This document shows positions 13,503 to 21,703 of a stretch of DNA of 25,487 bases, piece after piece. The translations under genes and the position numbers were made by a program. Position 1 is the stretch's first letter, and the number at the start of each line of letters is the position of its first letter. The DNA lies in assembly GCA_002309655.1 (NCBI GenBank), contig DBXM01000024.1, forward strand, positions 1,237-26,723. The letters are read 5' to 3'. The notes beneath the pieces are model-generated. The model did not search any database. It was not told where the DNA came from and was given only the letters and a program-made list of their open reading frames with translations. The DNA comes from Mageeibacillus sp. UBA1212 (GTDB taxonomy: Bacteria > Bacillota > Clostridia > UBA1212).

Positions 13503-13529
13503 AAAAACAGCGCCGTTTTCAGGCGCCGT
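13503..13529 (-). terminator. Predicted terminator of the GH3-GPH-GH78 operon
   Basis: On the minus strand ACGGCGCC (13522-13529) pairs with GGCGCTGT (13507-13514) through a 7-nt loop with one G-U pair, followed by a T-run (13503-13507). It lies about 25 bp after the rhamnosidase stop codon. Confidence 0.6.
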
Positions 13530-13554
13530 TTTCTCAGCTCTTCATAACCGTCGA

Positions 13555-16125
13555 TTATTTAAGGCTTGCTTCGAACTCGTGCACTCCGCACTCCAGCTCG
13601 TACCGTTTTCCGTCCAGGAACAGTTCGGCCGTCGTGTTGGCGGGAATCACGAAGCGGTATTTCACCGAGTCGCCGGTTCTCTCCCACGAGGATTCCACCT
13701 CGCCGTAAATGCTTTTGTAGCTGCCCTTCGCGTATGTTACGTGTCCGCCGGCGACAGGCCTTAACTCGAAGCGGTTTTCGCCGGCGACCTTGATCCCGAG
13801 CATTCCCGAGAAGAGCCATTCGACCATCGCGCCCTTGGAATAATGGTTCAGCGAGGAGATCCCTCTCTCGGCGTCGGGGCCTTCCCAGCCCTCCCAGACG
13901 GTTCCGGTGTCCCTTACCGCCATGTAAAGCCAGCCGGGCATGTTTTCATTTTCGAGAAGCCTGTAAGCGTATTCGACGTCGATTTTCGCGAGCACGTCGA
14001 GAATAAAAGGCGTGGACAAAAATCCGGTTCCGAGCCGCCAGGCGTAGGAATTCAGCGCCTCGACAAGCCTTTTTTCCGCATACGCCGCCTGCTCCGGTGT
14101 CAAAAGCCCCATGTAAAGCGGCCTCACGAGCTTCGCCTGACGGTCGGTATCAAGCGAAAACCGCGGCTTCGTGACAAGCTCCCGGTACGCACGTTTGACG
14201 CCCTCGGAGTATTCGCGGAAAAGCTCCGTCTTTTCGGTTCTTCCGAGAATTTCCGAGATTTTGACCATCAGAGAAAGAATGTACGACGTGTACGCCATCG
14301 ACTCCTCCGGGTGCGGCTCCGCGAAGTCCTTCCAGTTAAACGCCTTGACGTCCGCGGGCTCGGCCCATTCACCGTACGACTGCCCCGTGTTGACACCGTA
14401 TTTCCGGTTCTCTTTTGAGAGCCCGAGCGGCTTTGCGTAAAGCGCGTAAAGGCCCTTCGCTCTTCCGCATCTTTTGATCATGAACTCCGCGTACCTGACC
14501 ATGTTGTCGTAATTGTCCCTGAGGATCGAGACATCGCCGTATTTCAGGTACATTCTGTAAGGGATCAGCACGCCCGCGTCCGCCCAGCCGACCGAACCGT
14601 TCATTACGTCCATGAACCAGTCCTCGGCCGAGTACGGAGCGATCTGCGGCAGTCTGCCGTTGTTGTCTTGCCTGTCGAAAATGTCCCGCACGTGCTTGCG
14701 CGCGAACGCCCCGTAACCGAAAAGGTACGACGCTGTGTTGAAAATGATCTGGCTGTCGCCGGTCCAGCCCATCCGCTCCCTCGTGGGGCAGTCGGTCGGA
14801 ATGTCGACCGAGTTGGACTTGAGCGACCTCACCGTGTTGTTGTAGAAGACGTTAACAAGCCTGTTCGAGCACTCGAACGACGACGTCTCCTCCATTTCCG
14901 TACTGATCGCGATTTGTACGAATTCGCTAAAATCGCACTCTGCGTCCGTCTCGACGCTCGCGTACTTGAACCCTCCGTAGAAAAACCTCGACTTGTACTC
15001 GTTAAGGCCCTCGCCGCAGACAAAGTTTATCTCCTGAAGCGGAGTCTTTTTCCCTTTTCTGACACACTGAACGTTCTCCAGAGTGACGTCTCCGTTCCCG
15101 TCGAGCAGCTCGCCCATGACTATGCGGATCTTGTCGCCGCCGTGAGCGCTGACGTTGAAAGACATGTACCCTGCGACGTTGTTTTTGTACTCAATAACGG
15201 TTTTTCCGGTCTTCGAGCGCGAGATCTTTACCGGCGCGCTTCGCCCGATCTCCACAACGCGGGTGTTGTCGGAGCACGTCATAAGGCCGTCGTAGCGAGA
15301 CTCGACCGCGCGCATTCCGAACGAAGGCGTTTTCCTGTTGTCGACCATTTCGCCGTCCTTCAGATCCGCGAAAAGAATTGGACCGTCGTTCGACCACTCC
15401 CACGTTCCGTCTGTTCCCACCACACGGCGGACGCCGCGCGAGTCGGTCATCTCAAGCTGGGCAATGATTTTCGTCTCTTTCCCGAAAACGTACGTAAAGC
15501 CCTTGGCACCGATCGAGCCGCGGTACCAGCCGTCGGCAAGCAGCAAAACGATCTCGTTGCCTTCAGGTTTGAGCATGGACGTGACGTCGTAAGTGTCGCA
15601 CTGCACTCTCACACGCGGGTCGGTCGAACCAGGGGCAAGCACCGCGTTACCGACTTTGGCGCCGTTGACGTACGCCTCATAAATGCCGAGTGCGGAAACG
15701 TAAAGTCTTGCCTTCGCAACTTCACCGGCGTCAAAAAGCTTGCGGAAATAGTCGACGGGATATCTTTTCTTCTTGCTTACTCTGTAGTCGCCCCTGACCC
15801 ATTTCGCGGTCCAGTCGCTCCGCTCCAAAAGCCCCGCCTCGAAAAAGGCAGTCTCGGAAGGCTCGCCTTTTACGCCGTTTTCATCCCAAAGCGTGACGTT
15901 CCAAGTCACCGTCTCCCTTGAGCGAAGCACGTGCGGAAACCCGAACCTCATCGAGGATGTGTTGACGACGCCCGTGTCGACTTTAAGTTCCCCGTTGACG
16001 AACGCCTTCAGCTCATACGCGGTCTGCTTTTTTCCTCCGCACGCGGTCCATGTGAGAACCGGCTCCGCAAAGCCGACTCCAAGAGGATTTTTAAGATATC
16101 CTGTTCGCAAATCAATCGCTTTCAT
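13555..16125 (-). CDS. Alpha-L-rhamnosidase, glycoside hydrolase family 78
   Basis: This 856-residue enzyme matches GH78, inverting enzymes that release terminal L-rhamnose. The N-terminal part has Bac_rhamnosid-type beta-sandwich domains, with ARLYVSALGIYEAYVNGAKV and LLADGWYRGSIGAKG. The catalytic (alpha/alpha)6 barrel carries DIPTDCPTRERMGWTGD at 441-457. D445, E450 and D457 are spaced exactly like the acidic residues D567, E572 and D579 of the Bacillus RhaB structure. A C-terminal beta-sandwich (from about residue 760) ends the protein. No signal peptide is seen. I chose the ATG at 16125 (MKAIDLRTGY) because CGGAG lies eight bases ahead. It follows the transporter gene by 47 bp and ends the operon. 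Likely substrates are rhamnosyl-glucosides from plants; this is inference. Confidence 0.94.
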   Translation of the reverse strand: MKAIDLRTGYLKNPLGVGFAEPVLTWTACGGKKQTAYELKAFVNGELKVDTGVVNTSSMRFGFPHVLRSRETVTWNVTLWDENGVKGEPSETAFFEAGLLERSDWTAKWVRGDYRVSKKKRYPVDYFRKLFDAGEVAKARLYVSALGIYEAYVNGAKVGNAVLAPGSTDPRVRVQCDTYDVTSMLKPEGNEIVLLLADGWYRGSIGAKGFTYVFGKETKIIAQLEMTDSRGVRRVVGTDGTWEWSNDGPILFADLKDGEMVDNRKTPSFGMRAVESRYDGLMTCSDNTRVVEIGRSAPVKISRSKTGKTVIEYKNNVAGYMSFNVSAHGGDKIRIVMGELLDGNGDVTLENVQCVRKGKKTPLQEINFVCGEGLNEYKSRFFYGGFKYASVETDAECDFSEFVQIAISTEMEETSSFECSNRLVNVFYNNTVRSLKSNSVDIPTDCPTRERMGWTGDSQIIFNTASYLFGYGAFARKHVRDIFDRQDNNGRLPQIAPYSAEDWFMDVMNGSVGWADAGVLIPYRMYLKYGDVSILRDNYDNMVRYAEFMIKRCGRAKGLYALYAKPLGLSKENRKYGVNTGQSYGEWAEPADVKAFNWKDFAEPHPEESMAYTSYILSLMVKISEILGRTEKTELFREYSEGVKRAYRELVTKPRFSLDTDRQAKLVRPLYMGLLTPEQAAYAEKRLVEALNSYAWRLGTGFLSTPFILDVLAKIDVEYAYRLLENENMPGWLYMAVRDTGTVWEGWEGPDAERGISSLNHYSKGAMVEWLFSGMLGIKVAGENRFELRPVAGGHVTYAKGSYKSIYGEVESSWERTGDSVKYRFVIPANTTAELFLDGKRYELECGVHEFEASLK

Positions 16126-16172
16126 AGTTTTTCTCCGGAATAACAATCATTTCAAGCGGCTCTGGCCGACGC

Positions 16173-18116
16173 TTATTTGTTCAGTTCGGCCTGCATTTTC
16201 TCGTAAAACGCTTCGCCCTTCTCCTTTTCCTTCAGCCAGTGATTCTCTTCTCTGCTCTTCTTCTCGCTCTGCCTGGCGCTAATCTTTTCAAGCTGCTCCG
16301 CGGTCATTTTCGACAGCTTGCGCTCGTGTGCCTGACTCATCTTGAGCGCTTTCGCGCGTTCTTTTTCCTCAGCGGCTTTTTGCTTCGCTTCAGCTTTTGC
16401 CTTCTTTTCTTCGAGCGCGCGCCTGTGCTTTCCGGCCTCTTCCTCATAATTGAGACCCTTCTTCGCGCACGTCTTTTTGAGCTCCTGAAGGAATATCTCC
16501 TCCGCCTCGGCGTCCTGCTTTTCGATCTCCAGACGGTTCCGCTCCTCGGCGGGGATCCACGTCTTGCCCTCTTTCAAAAACGCCTCTTTTTCTCTCTCGA
16601 CGATCACTTCCTGCTTTCTGACGATCGTTTTCTCAACCGTGACAAAGAAAAGAATCGCCGCGCAGGCAAGACCGGTAATGACCTCGAGCCCCACAAACGC
16701 AAACGTCAGGAACATGTTTGTCGCGCCGCTCTGGACAAAAGCTACGGTTCCGGTAGCGTCAAGGCCCTGGATCTGCTCGAGCGTTTTCTGCGTCGTAAAC
16801 GCGCCGTACTCGCCTATTTTTTCGAAATACTCAGCCTTTGTGAGCGGTTCAATGTAGCCGGTCTTGTTCAGGAACGAGCTGAAAATTCCGGTACAGATGC
16901 CCGCGGCGGCCACAAGGATGATGTTGTAGATCGACATCGCCGTTCCGTCGCTTCTGAAGCCTGTCTTCCATTCAAGGTGGTCGAGCGTGTCGGCAAAGAG
17001 CGCCATAAAAACGTACGCGCAGGGCAGACCGCCGACGTTTTTAATGAACTGTCCGGCGAGCACAACGTACAGGTTCGTCGGCGCGAGGAAGCAGATCAGA
17101 GAGCCGACCGCATATATTATAAATCCGACCATCGTAACGTTTTTCTTTCCGAACTTTTTCGCGAGCGGCCACACCAGGAATATGCCGATACCCATCGGAA
17201 TGCCGCCGAGAACGGACACAAGCATCTGCGTAATTCCGTCCTGATAAGTTCCGAGGACGTAGTTGCAGTAATAGATCAGTCCGATGTTTTTAATCGTCGA
17301 CCCGACCGTGTAGATCAGAAAATACAAAATGAGCAGCACAAAATACCTGTCGGTGAAGATCGCCTTGAGCTGCAGCCTGTACGGAATCTTTTTCTCCTCC
17401 TGCTTTCCCGCAGACTCTTCGGTGATGCGCTCCTTCGTGAAATAGTATTCAAGCAGCGTCAGCGGCAGCGCGATAATCGAAATGACGGACATCACTATGA
17501 TCCACAAGCTCTTGTTGACGCCGATCGCCGGCATTATGATCATCGGGAAGACAAGCGCAACGATTATTCCCGTGACCATGATCGTCGAGATCTGGTTGAA
17601 GACCGACAGTCCGCCCCTCTGCGTGGTGTTTCTTGTTGAGAGCGGCACCATCAGGCTGTGGGACATTCCGTAGATCGTAAACGCGAACGAGTAGAAAAGG
17701 TTGTAGCTGAGCATGACCCAGATTGCCTTGACGAGATCGCTGCCGTTCGGAACCACAAAAAGCAGCACGCCGGTCACCGCCAAAAGAGGCGCGGAGATCA
17801 AAAGCCACGGCCTCGCCTTCCCCTGTGACGTCTTCGTTCTGTCGATAATGTAGCCCATCAGAACGTTTGTAAGCGCGTCGATGATTTTCGACACGACCGG
17901 GAACACCGCAAGGAACACGCCTCCCCAGATCGATTTAAGCTTCAGAACGTCCGTATAGTACGGAAGCAGGTACGAGGCGAGCACCGCGTTCAGCAGCAGC
18001 GCTCCGATCGGGCCAAGCAGATAACCGAGCCATTTCTCTTTACCGGTTACGTTCTGCGACGTCACGCGGCTTTTGAAAAGCTTTGAATCAAGCAGTTTCG
18101 GTTGAACCTGTTTCAT
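16173..18116 (-). CDS. GPH-family sugar:cation symporter with long coiled-coil tail
   Basis: The protein belongs to the glycoside-pentoside-hexuronide (MelB-like) branch of the major facilitator superfamily. It starts with the typical WLGYLLGPIGALLLNA helix and has the DRTKTSQGKARPWLL loop after helix 3. About twelve membrane segments can be counted up to residue 493. Unusually, a charged tail of about 154 residues follows (494-647), rich in K, E, A and Q and strongly predicted by eye to be a helix or coiled coil (for example ALEEKKAKAEAKQKAAEEKE). GPH carriers normally have about 450-500 residues. The ATG at 18116 lies one base after the GH3 stop (TGA-T-ATG), with GGAGGAG inside the end of GH3, so the genes are translationally coupled. 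Its partners suggest import of plant glycosides. Confidence 0.9.
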   Translation of the reverse strand: MKQVQPKLLDSKLFKSRVTSQNVTGKEKWLGYLLGPIGALLLNAVLASYLLPYYTDVLKLKSIWGGVFLAVFPVVSKIIDALTNVLMGYIIDRTKTSQGKARPWLLISAPLLAVTGVLLFVVPNGSDLVKAIWVMLSYNLFYSFAFTIYGMSHSLMVPLSTRNTTQRGGLSVFNQISTIMVTGIIVALVFPMIIMPAIGVNKSLWIIVMSVISIIALPLTLLEYYFTKERITEESAGKQEEKKIPYRLQLKAIFTDRYFVLLILYFLIYTVGSTIKNIGLIYYCNYVLGTYQDGITQMLVSVLGGIPMGIGIFLVWPLAKKFGKKNVTMVGFIIYAVGSLICFLAPTNLYVVLAGQFIKNVGGLPCAYVFMALFADTLDHLEWKTGFRSDGTAMSIYNIILVAAAGICTGIFSSFLNKTGYIEPLTKAEYFEKIGEYGAFTTQKTLEQIQGLDATGTVAFVQSGATNMFLTFAFVGLEVITGLACAAILFFVTVEKTIVRKQEVIVEREKEAFLKEGKTWIPAEERNRLEIEKQDAEAEEIFLQELKKTCAKKGLNYEEEAGKHRRALEEKKAKAEAKQKAAEEKERAKALKMSQAHERKLSKMTAEQLEKISARQSEKKSREENHWLKEKEKGEAFYEKMQAELNK

Positions 18117-18117
18117 A

Positions 18118-20244
18118 TCATTTCTCCTCCTTGGGAAGTTTCGGCGCCTTCACCGGCGTCAAAAACGCTTTAATACCTTTAAGCAGGCGCCCGTTCGCCA
18201 TCTCCATAAAGCCTGTCGCAATATTGTACGGGAACGATTTTCCGGCGGACATCGACATCGACCGGAGTGAATTCGTAACGAGAATCCGTTTCAAAAAAGT
18301 CGCGCCTTTGAGCCTGTTGTCTCTTTCGGGACCCTCCGGAAGCTTCATCGCCTGCCTGCGCTGCTTGTCAGCCACACCGACAACGGCGTTATAAAGGATT
18401 CGGCCCATAAACGTCCGCCTGAGCTCTTCAAAACGCGACTCAAGCGTAATATGTTTGTCGGAAAGCCGGACGGGAATGTTCAGCTCGTTTGAGTAGACCG
18501 TCTCATCCGCCGGTTCGGGAACGATCGTCACCTCCGCGCTCTCGCCCGGGTCGAGCAGGACCTTTTTGAAGCCGCGGAGTTCACCGTCTATGTAGAGCTG
18601 AACGACCTCCGCGCCGCGTATATTTCCGGTGTTTGTTACGGTCGCCGTGTATTTTCCGCCGTCGGTTTGCCACTCGCTTTGGCTGAAAGTCGTGTAGCTG
18701 AGGCCGTGACCGAACGGGTAGCGTACCTTTATCCCGTGTTTATTATAGTAGCGGTAGCCGACCTCGCAGCCCTCTTCGTAGATCTCGTTGACGTCTTTTC
18801 CGAACGTCCCGTGCGAAGGCACGTCTTCGTATTTAAACGGCCACGTCTCCGCGAGTTTTCCGGAAGGGTTCACCTCGCCGAAAAGAAGCCTCGCCGCCGC
18901 CTCGCCGCCGTTCTGCCCCGGTAGGTACATGTTGAGGATCGCGTCAACGCTTTCGTCGAACGGAAGTTCAACGGGCGAGCCGCCGAAAAGCACCACGACA
19001 ACAGGCTTCCCAAAAGCGCACATTTTTTCGATGAGCAAAAGCTGGTCTTCCGGCAGCTTCATGTCTTCGCGGTCGCAGCCCTCGCTCTCAAACTCATCCG
19101 TAAGACCCGCGAAAACGACTATTTTGTCGCACTCTTCCGGTCGGCAGGAGCCGGCGCCGCGCTTTTCGAACGCGTCCTTCGGCGTCGTAAGTCTCGCCGG
19201 GTTGATCATCGAGCTGCCCGCCCCCTGGTAGCGCATATGCTCAAACATTTCGCCGCAAATATGCAGCCTGTCCGTTTTTTTCAGCGGAAGCGCCCCGTTA
19301 TTCTTCATAAGTACCGCCGAGTCCGCGGCAATTTCTGCGGCGAGTTCGTGATGGGCGTCGAAATCGATTTGAGATCCGTCCGCTTCACGGGCGTACTTTC
19401 CGACGAGATCAAGAACGTTTTCTACCGCCCTGTCGAGGTCTGCCATGTCAAGACTGCCGCAATTGATCGCGTCAAGTATCCACTTTCTGCAGATAGCCGT
19501 GTCCCCGGGCATTTCGAGGTCAAGCCCCGCCTTAAGTCCCTCCTCGCGGTCGTGCGTCGCTCCCCAGTCGGTCATTACAAGCCCCTTGAAGCCCCACTCT
19601 TTTCTGAGGACGTCCGTCAGCAGCCACCTGTTTTCGGAGCAGAAAACGCCGTTGATCTGATTGTACGCGCACATCAGCGTCGCCGGATGCGCTTTTTTGA
19701 CGATCCTCTCGAAAACCTTCAGGTAGATCGCGCGCATGGCCTTTTCGCTGACGACCGAGTTGCCCATAAAGCGGTAATTCTCGCTGTTGTTGAGCGCGAA
19801 ATGTTTGACCGAAACCGCGACGCCCTGCGACTGAACGCCCTGAACCTCGCCTATCGCCATCTCCGACGCAAGAAACGGGTCCTCGGAAAAGTACTCGAAG
19901 TTCCTGCCGCAGAGCGGATTCCTTTTGATGTTGACGCCCGGCCCGAGCAGCACGTTGACGCCGTATGCCCTGCACTCCTTCGCGATCGCCTCGCCCATTT
20001 TGCGTGTGTTTTCCGGATTCCAGCTCGAAGCTGTAGCCGCAGCCGTCGGAAACGATGTCGCGGGTTCCGATTGCGAAACTCCGTTGTCGCCGCCTGTGAT
20101 CTGTTTGCGCAGTCCGTGAGGTCCGTCCGCCATGCACAGCGAAGGGATTCCGAGGCGCGGGACCGGATTCGTGTGCATGAAGTCCGTTCCCGAAACAAGC
20201 GCAATCTTCTCCTCCACCGTGAGTTTGCTTATAATGTCGTTCAT
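18118..20244 (-). CDS. Beta-glucosidase, glycoside hydrolase family 3
   Basis: A 708-residue GH3 enzyme, a retaining beta-glycosidase. The first barrel has RLGIPSLCMADGPHGLR at 30-46 and KHFALNN at 147-153. The nucleophile is D226 in GLVMTDWGATHDREEGLKAG. The second, alpha/beta domain includes VVVVLFGGSPVELPF. A short fibronectin III-like region follows (PFGHGLSYTTFSQSEW to about 620), then a tail with SMSMSAGKSFPYNIATGFME found in many clostridial GH3 enzymes. There is no signal peptide. I chose ATG 20244 (MNDIISKLT) because an upstream ATG at 20286 lies inside the predicted -10 region. It is the first gene of the GH3-GPH-GH78 operon and divergent from the AraC regulator. The natural substrate could be beta-glucosides freed by the rhamnosidase. 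Confidence 0.94.
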   Translation of the reverse strand: MNDIISKLTVEEKIALVSGTDFMHTNPVPRLGIPSLCMADGPHGLRKQITGGDNGVSQSEPATSFPTAAATASSWNPENTRKMGEAIAKECRAYGVNVLLGPGVNIKRNPLCGRNFEYFSEDPFLASEMAIGEVQGVQSQGVAVSVKHFALNNSENYRFMGNSVVSEKAMRAIYLKVFERIVKKAHPATLMCAYNQINGVFCSENRWLLTDVLRKEWGFKGLVMTDWGATHDREEGLKAGLDLEMPGDTAICRKWILDAINCGSLDMADLDRAVENVLDLVGKYAREADGSQIDFDAHHELAAEIAADSAVLMKNNGALPLKKTDRLHICGEMFEHMRYQGAGSSMINPARLTTPKDAFEKRGAGSCRPEECDKIVVFAGLTDEFESEGCDREDMKLPEDQLLLIEKMCAFGKPVVVVLFGGSPVELPFDESVDAILNMYLPGQNGGEAAARLLFGEVNPSGKLAETWPFKYEDVPSHGTFGKDVNEIYEEGCEVGYRYYNKHGIKVRYPFGHGLSYTTFSQSEWQTDGGKYTATVTNTGNIRGAEVVQLYIDGELRGFKKVLLDPGESAEVTIVPEPADETVYSNELNIPVRLSDKHITLESRFEELRRTFMGRILYNAVVGVADKQRRQAMKLPEGPERDNRLKGATFLKRILVTNSLRSMSMSAGKSFPYNIATGFMEMANGRLLKGIKAFLTPVKAPKLPKEEK

Positions 20245-20276
20245 TTTTTCGCAGTGTCCTTCCGAAATCTGTCGTG

Positions 20277-20305
20277 ATTGTATCATACCCTTTTCGGGCT
20301 TTTAA
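20277..20305 (-). promoter_or_regulatory. Predicted activator-type promoter of the GH3-GPH-GH78 operon
   Basis: On the minus strand TACAAT (20277-20282) is preceded by TGA, an extended -10. The -35 position (20300-20305) reads only TTAAAA. A weak -35 next to an AraC-family gene fits activation by that regulator. Transcription would start near 20270. Confidence 0.45.
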
Positions 20306-20308
20306 TTC

Positions 20309-20337
20309 TTGCACATTTGTTTCATTTTTGATATAAT
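20309..20337 (+). promoter_or_regulatory. Predicted promoter of the AraC-family regulator
   Basis: TTGCAC (20309-20314), a 17-bp spacer and a perfect TATAAT (20332-20337). Transcription would start near 20343, only about 15 nt before the ATG. The two divergent promoters nearly touch, so one bound regulator could affect both. Confidence 0.65.
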
Positions 20338-20357
20338 CGTTTCAAAAGGAGACGATT

Positions 20358-21566
20358 ATGCAAAAACCTGATTTTTCCTATATTTGCGAACATATCGGCA
20401 ACATATCCGGCCTCCCGGTCAGACTTTTTAAAAACGGTGAGCAGATCAGCTTCTACTCGGTGATCAGGCTGCCGTTCGACCCCGCGGTCCTCCACAGAGA
20501 CGGGTTCGCGAAAATCGAAAACCACGTCGGGTATTTTGTCACGCCTTTTTTCGACTACTACGGCGTCGTCAACTCGGGAACACTCAAGCTCGTTATCGGG
20601 CCCGCGCGCCAGGTTCCGGCGCTTGACGAGGATCTCCGCACAGTCGCGTTTCAGGCAGGCGTCCCCCGTGCCGGAACCGAAGAGTTCCTGGAAGCGGTGA
20701 AAAAGATCCCGAAAACCACCCTGATGCAGCTCCTCCAGCTTCTCTGCCTCGTCAATTTTATGCTAAACGAAGGCGAAAAAATCTCCCTCGAGGACATCGT
20801 CATCTACGGCTCGGAGCAGGAGCTTTTAAAGGCGAGGTTCGATGAGGACGAGGCGGAAAGGACAATCAGAATCGCCGACGGGTTCAGCTTTTCGGAGGGC
20901 GTTCACAGTACGATGAGCGTCGAGGAATCGCTCCTCTACCTGGTCAGGACCGGAAACACTGCGGCGCTTAAGGAGATGCTCTCTCACGTTCCCGCGGTCA
21001 GCGGCGGAATAATCGCGAAAGACCAGCTCCGCCAGGCCAAAAACACGTTCGTTGTGACGGCGACTCTTGTCTCGCGTTCCGCCATTCACGGCGGACTTGA
21101 CGCGGAAGACGCCCTCTCACTTTCCGACGCGTACATTCAGACTTGCGAGGCCCTCAATAACGTCGAGAGCATCACCAACCTCATGTACCGCCTCGTTTTC
21201 GACTACGCGGAGCGCGTCGGCCAGCTTCATCTCGGAAATAACGCGTCAAAGTTCGCTGCCGAGATCTCAAACTACGTGCGCCGCCACCTCTCCGAACCGG
21301 TTACCGTGGAGGACGTCGCAAAACACCTTTTCCGCGGCCGCAGCAGGCTCTCTACGGACTTCAAAAAGGAAACCGGCGTGAACCTTTCTGATTTCATAAT
21401 GAGCCAGAAAATCGCGGAGGCGAAAAAACTCCTCCGATATTCCGGCAAGCCCATTTCGGCAGTCACCCTCTATCTCGGATTTTCGTCGCAAAGTCATTTC
21501 ACGCGCACGTTCAAAAAGTTCACCGGCATCACCCCGAAGGAGTACCGCGAAAAGCACGCGGTCTGA
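20358..21566 (+). CDS. AraC-family transcriptional regulator
   Basis: A 402-residue regulator with a C-terminal AraC-type double helix-turn-helix (about 298-400). The first helix pair is EPVTVEDVAKHLFRGRSRLS, then TGVNLSDFIMSQKIAEAKKL, and the second pair ends in LGFSSQSHFTRTFKKFTGITPKEYR, a very typical signature. The first 290 residues form a ligand-sensing domain that I cannot assign. AAAGGAG precedes the ATG. The gene is divergent from the GH3-GPH-GH78 operon and shares a 113-bp intergenic region with it, which is the usual sign of a local activator for sugar uptake and hydrolysis. Its ligand would be a sugar or glycoside taken up by the neighbouring transporter. Confidence 0.92.
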   Translation: MQKPDFSYICEHIGNISGLPVRLFKNGEQISFYSVIRLPFDPAVLHRDGFAKIENHVGYFVTPFFDYYGVVNSGTLKLVIGPARQVPALDEDLRTVAFQAGVPRAGTEEFLEAVKKIPKTTLMQLLQLLCLVNFMLNEGEKISLEDIVIYGSEQELLKARFDEDEAERTIRIADGFSFSEGVHSTMSVEESLLYLVRTGNTAALKEMLSHVPAVSGGIIAKDQLRQAKNTFVVTATLVSRSAIHGGLDAEDALSLSDAYIQTCEALNNVESITNLMYRLVFDYAERVGQLHLGNNASKFAAEISNYVRRHLSEPVTVEDVAKHLFRGRSRLSTDFKKETGVNLSDFIMSQKIAEAKKLLRYSGKPISAVTLYLGFSSQSHFTRTFKKFTGITPKEYREKHAV

Positions 21567-21577
21567 CACGCCTTCCG

Positions 21578-21597
21578 TGCATTTCGTTGCATTTCGT
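21578..21597. repeat. Tandem 10-bp repeat downstream of the regulator
   Basis: TGCATTTCGT occurs twice in tandem (21578-21587 and 21588-21597), twelve bases after the regulator stop codon. I see no terminator hairpin here. Confidence 0.6.
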
Positions 21598-21625
21598 TTT
21601 TGTAATTTAACTTTTTCGCTATTTA

Positions 21626-21650
21626 CCTATTGACATAGTATGCAAATAGG
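21626..21650. promoter_or_regulatory. 25-bp operator-like palindrome over the metY promoter
   Basis: CCTATTGACATA (21626-21637), a central G, and TATGCAAATAGG (21639-21650) form an inverted repeat in which 10 of 12 positions match. It covers the -35 box and most of the spacer of the metY promoter, so a bound dimer would block RNA polymerase. Rrf2-family sulfur regulators (CymR-like) are a reasonable candidate, but I cannot confirm a consensus. Confidence 0.6.
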
Positions 21651-21658
21651 CGTATACT
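21630..21658 (+). promoter_or_regulatory. Promoter of metY
   Basis: A perfect TTGACA (21630-21635), a 17-bp spacer and TATACT (21653-21658). Transcription would start near 21665, giving a leader of about 39 nt, too short for an S-box riboswitch or T-box. Confidence 0.75.
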
Positions 21659-21703
21659 TGCAAGATTATACCAACCCCCCTCTCTGCAGAAAGGAGAATC
21701 GTT

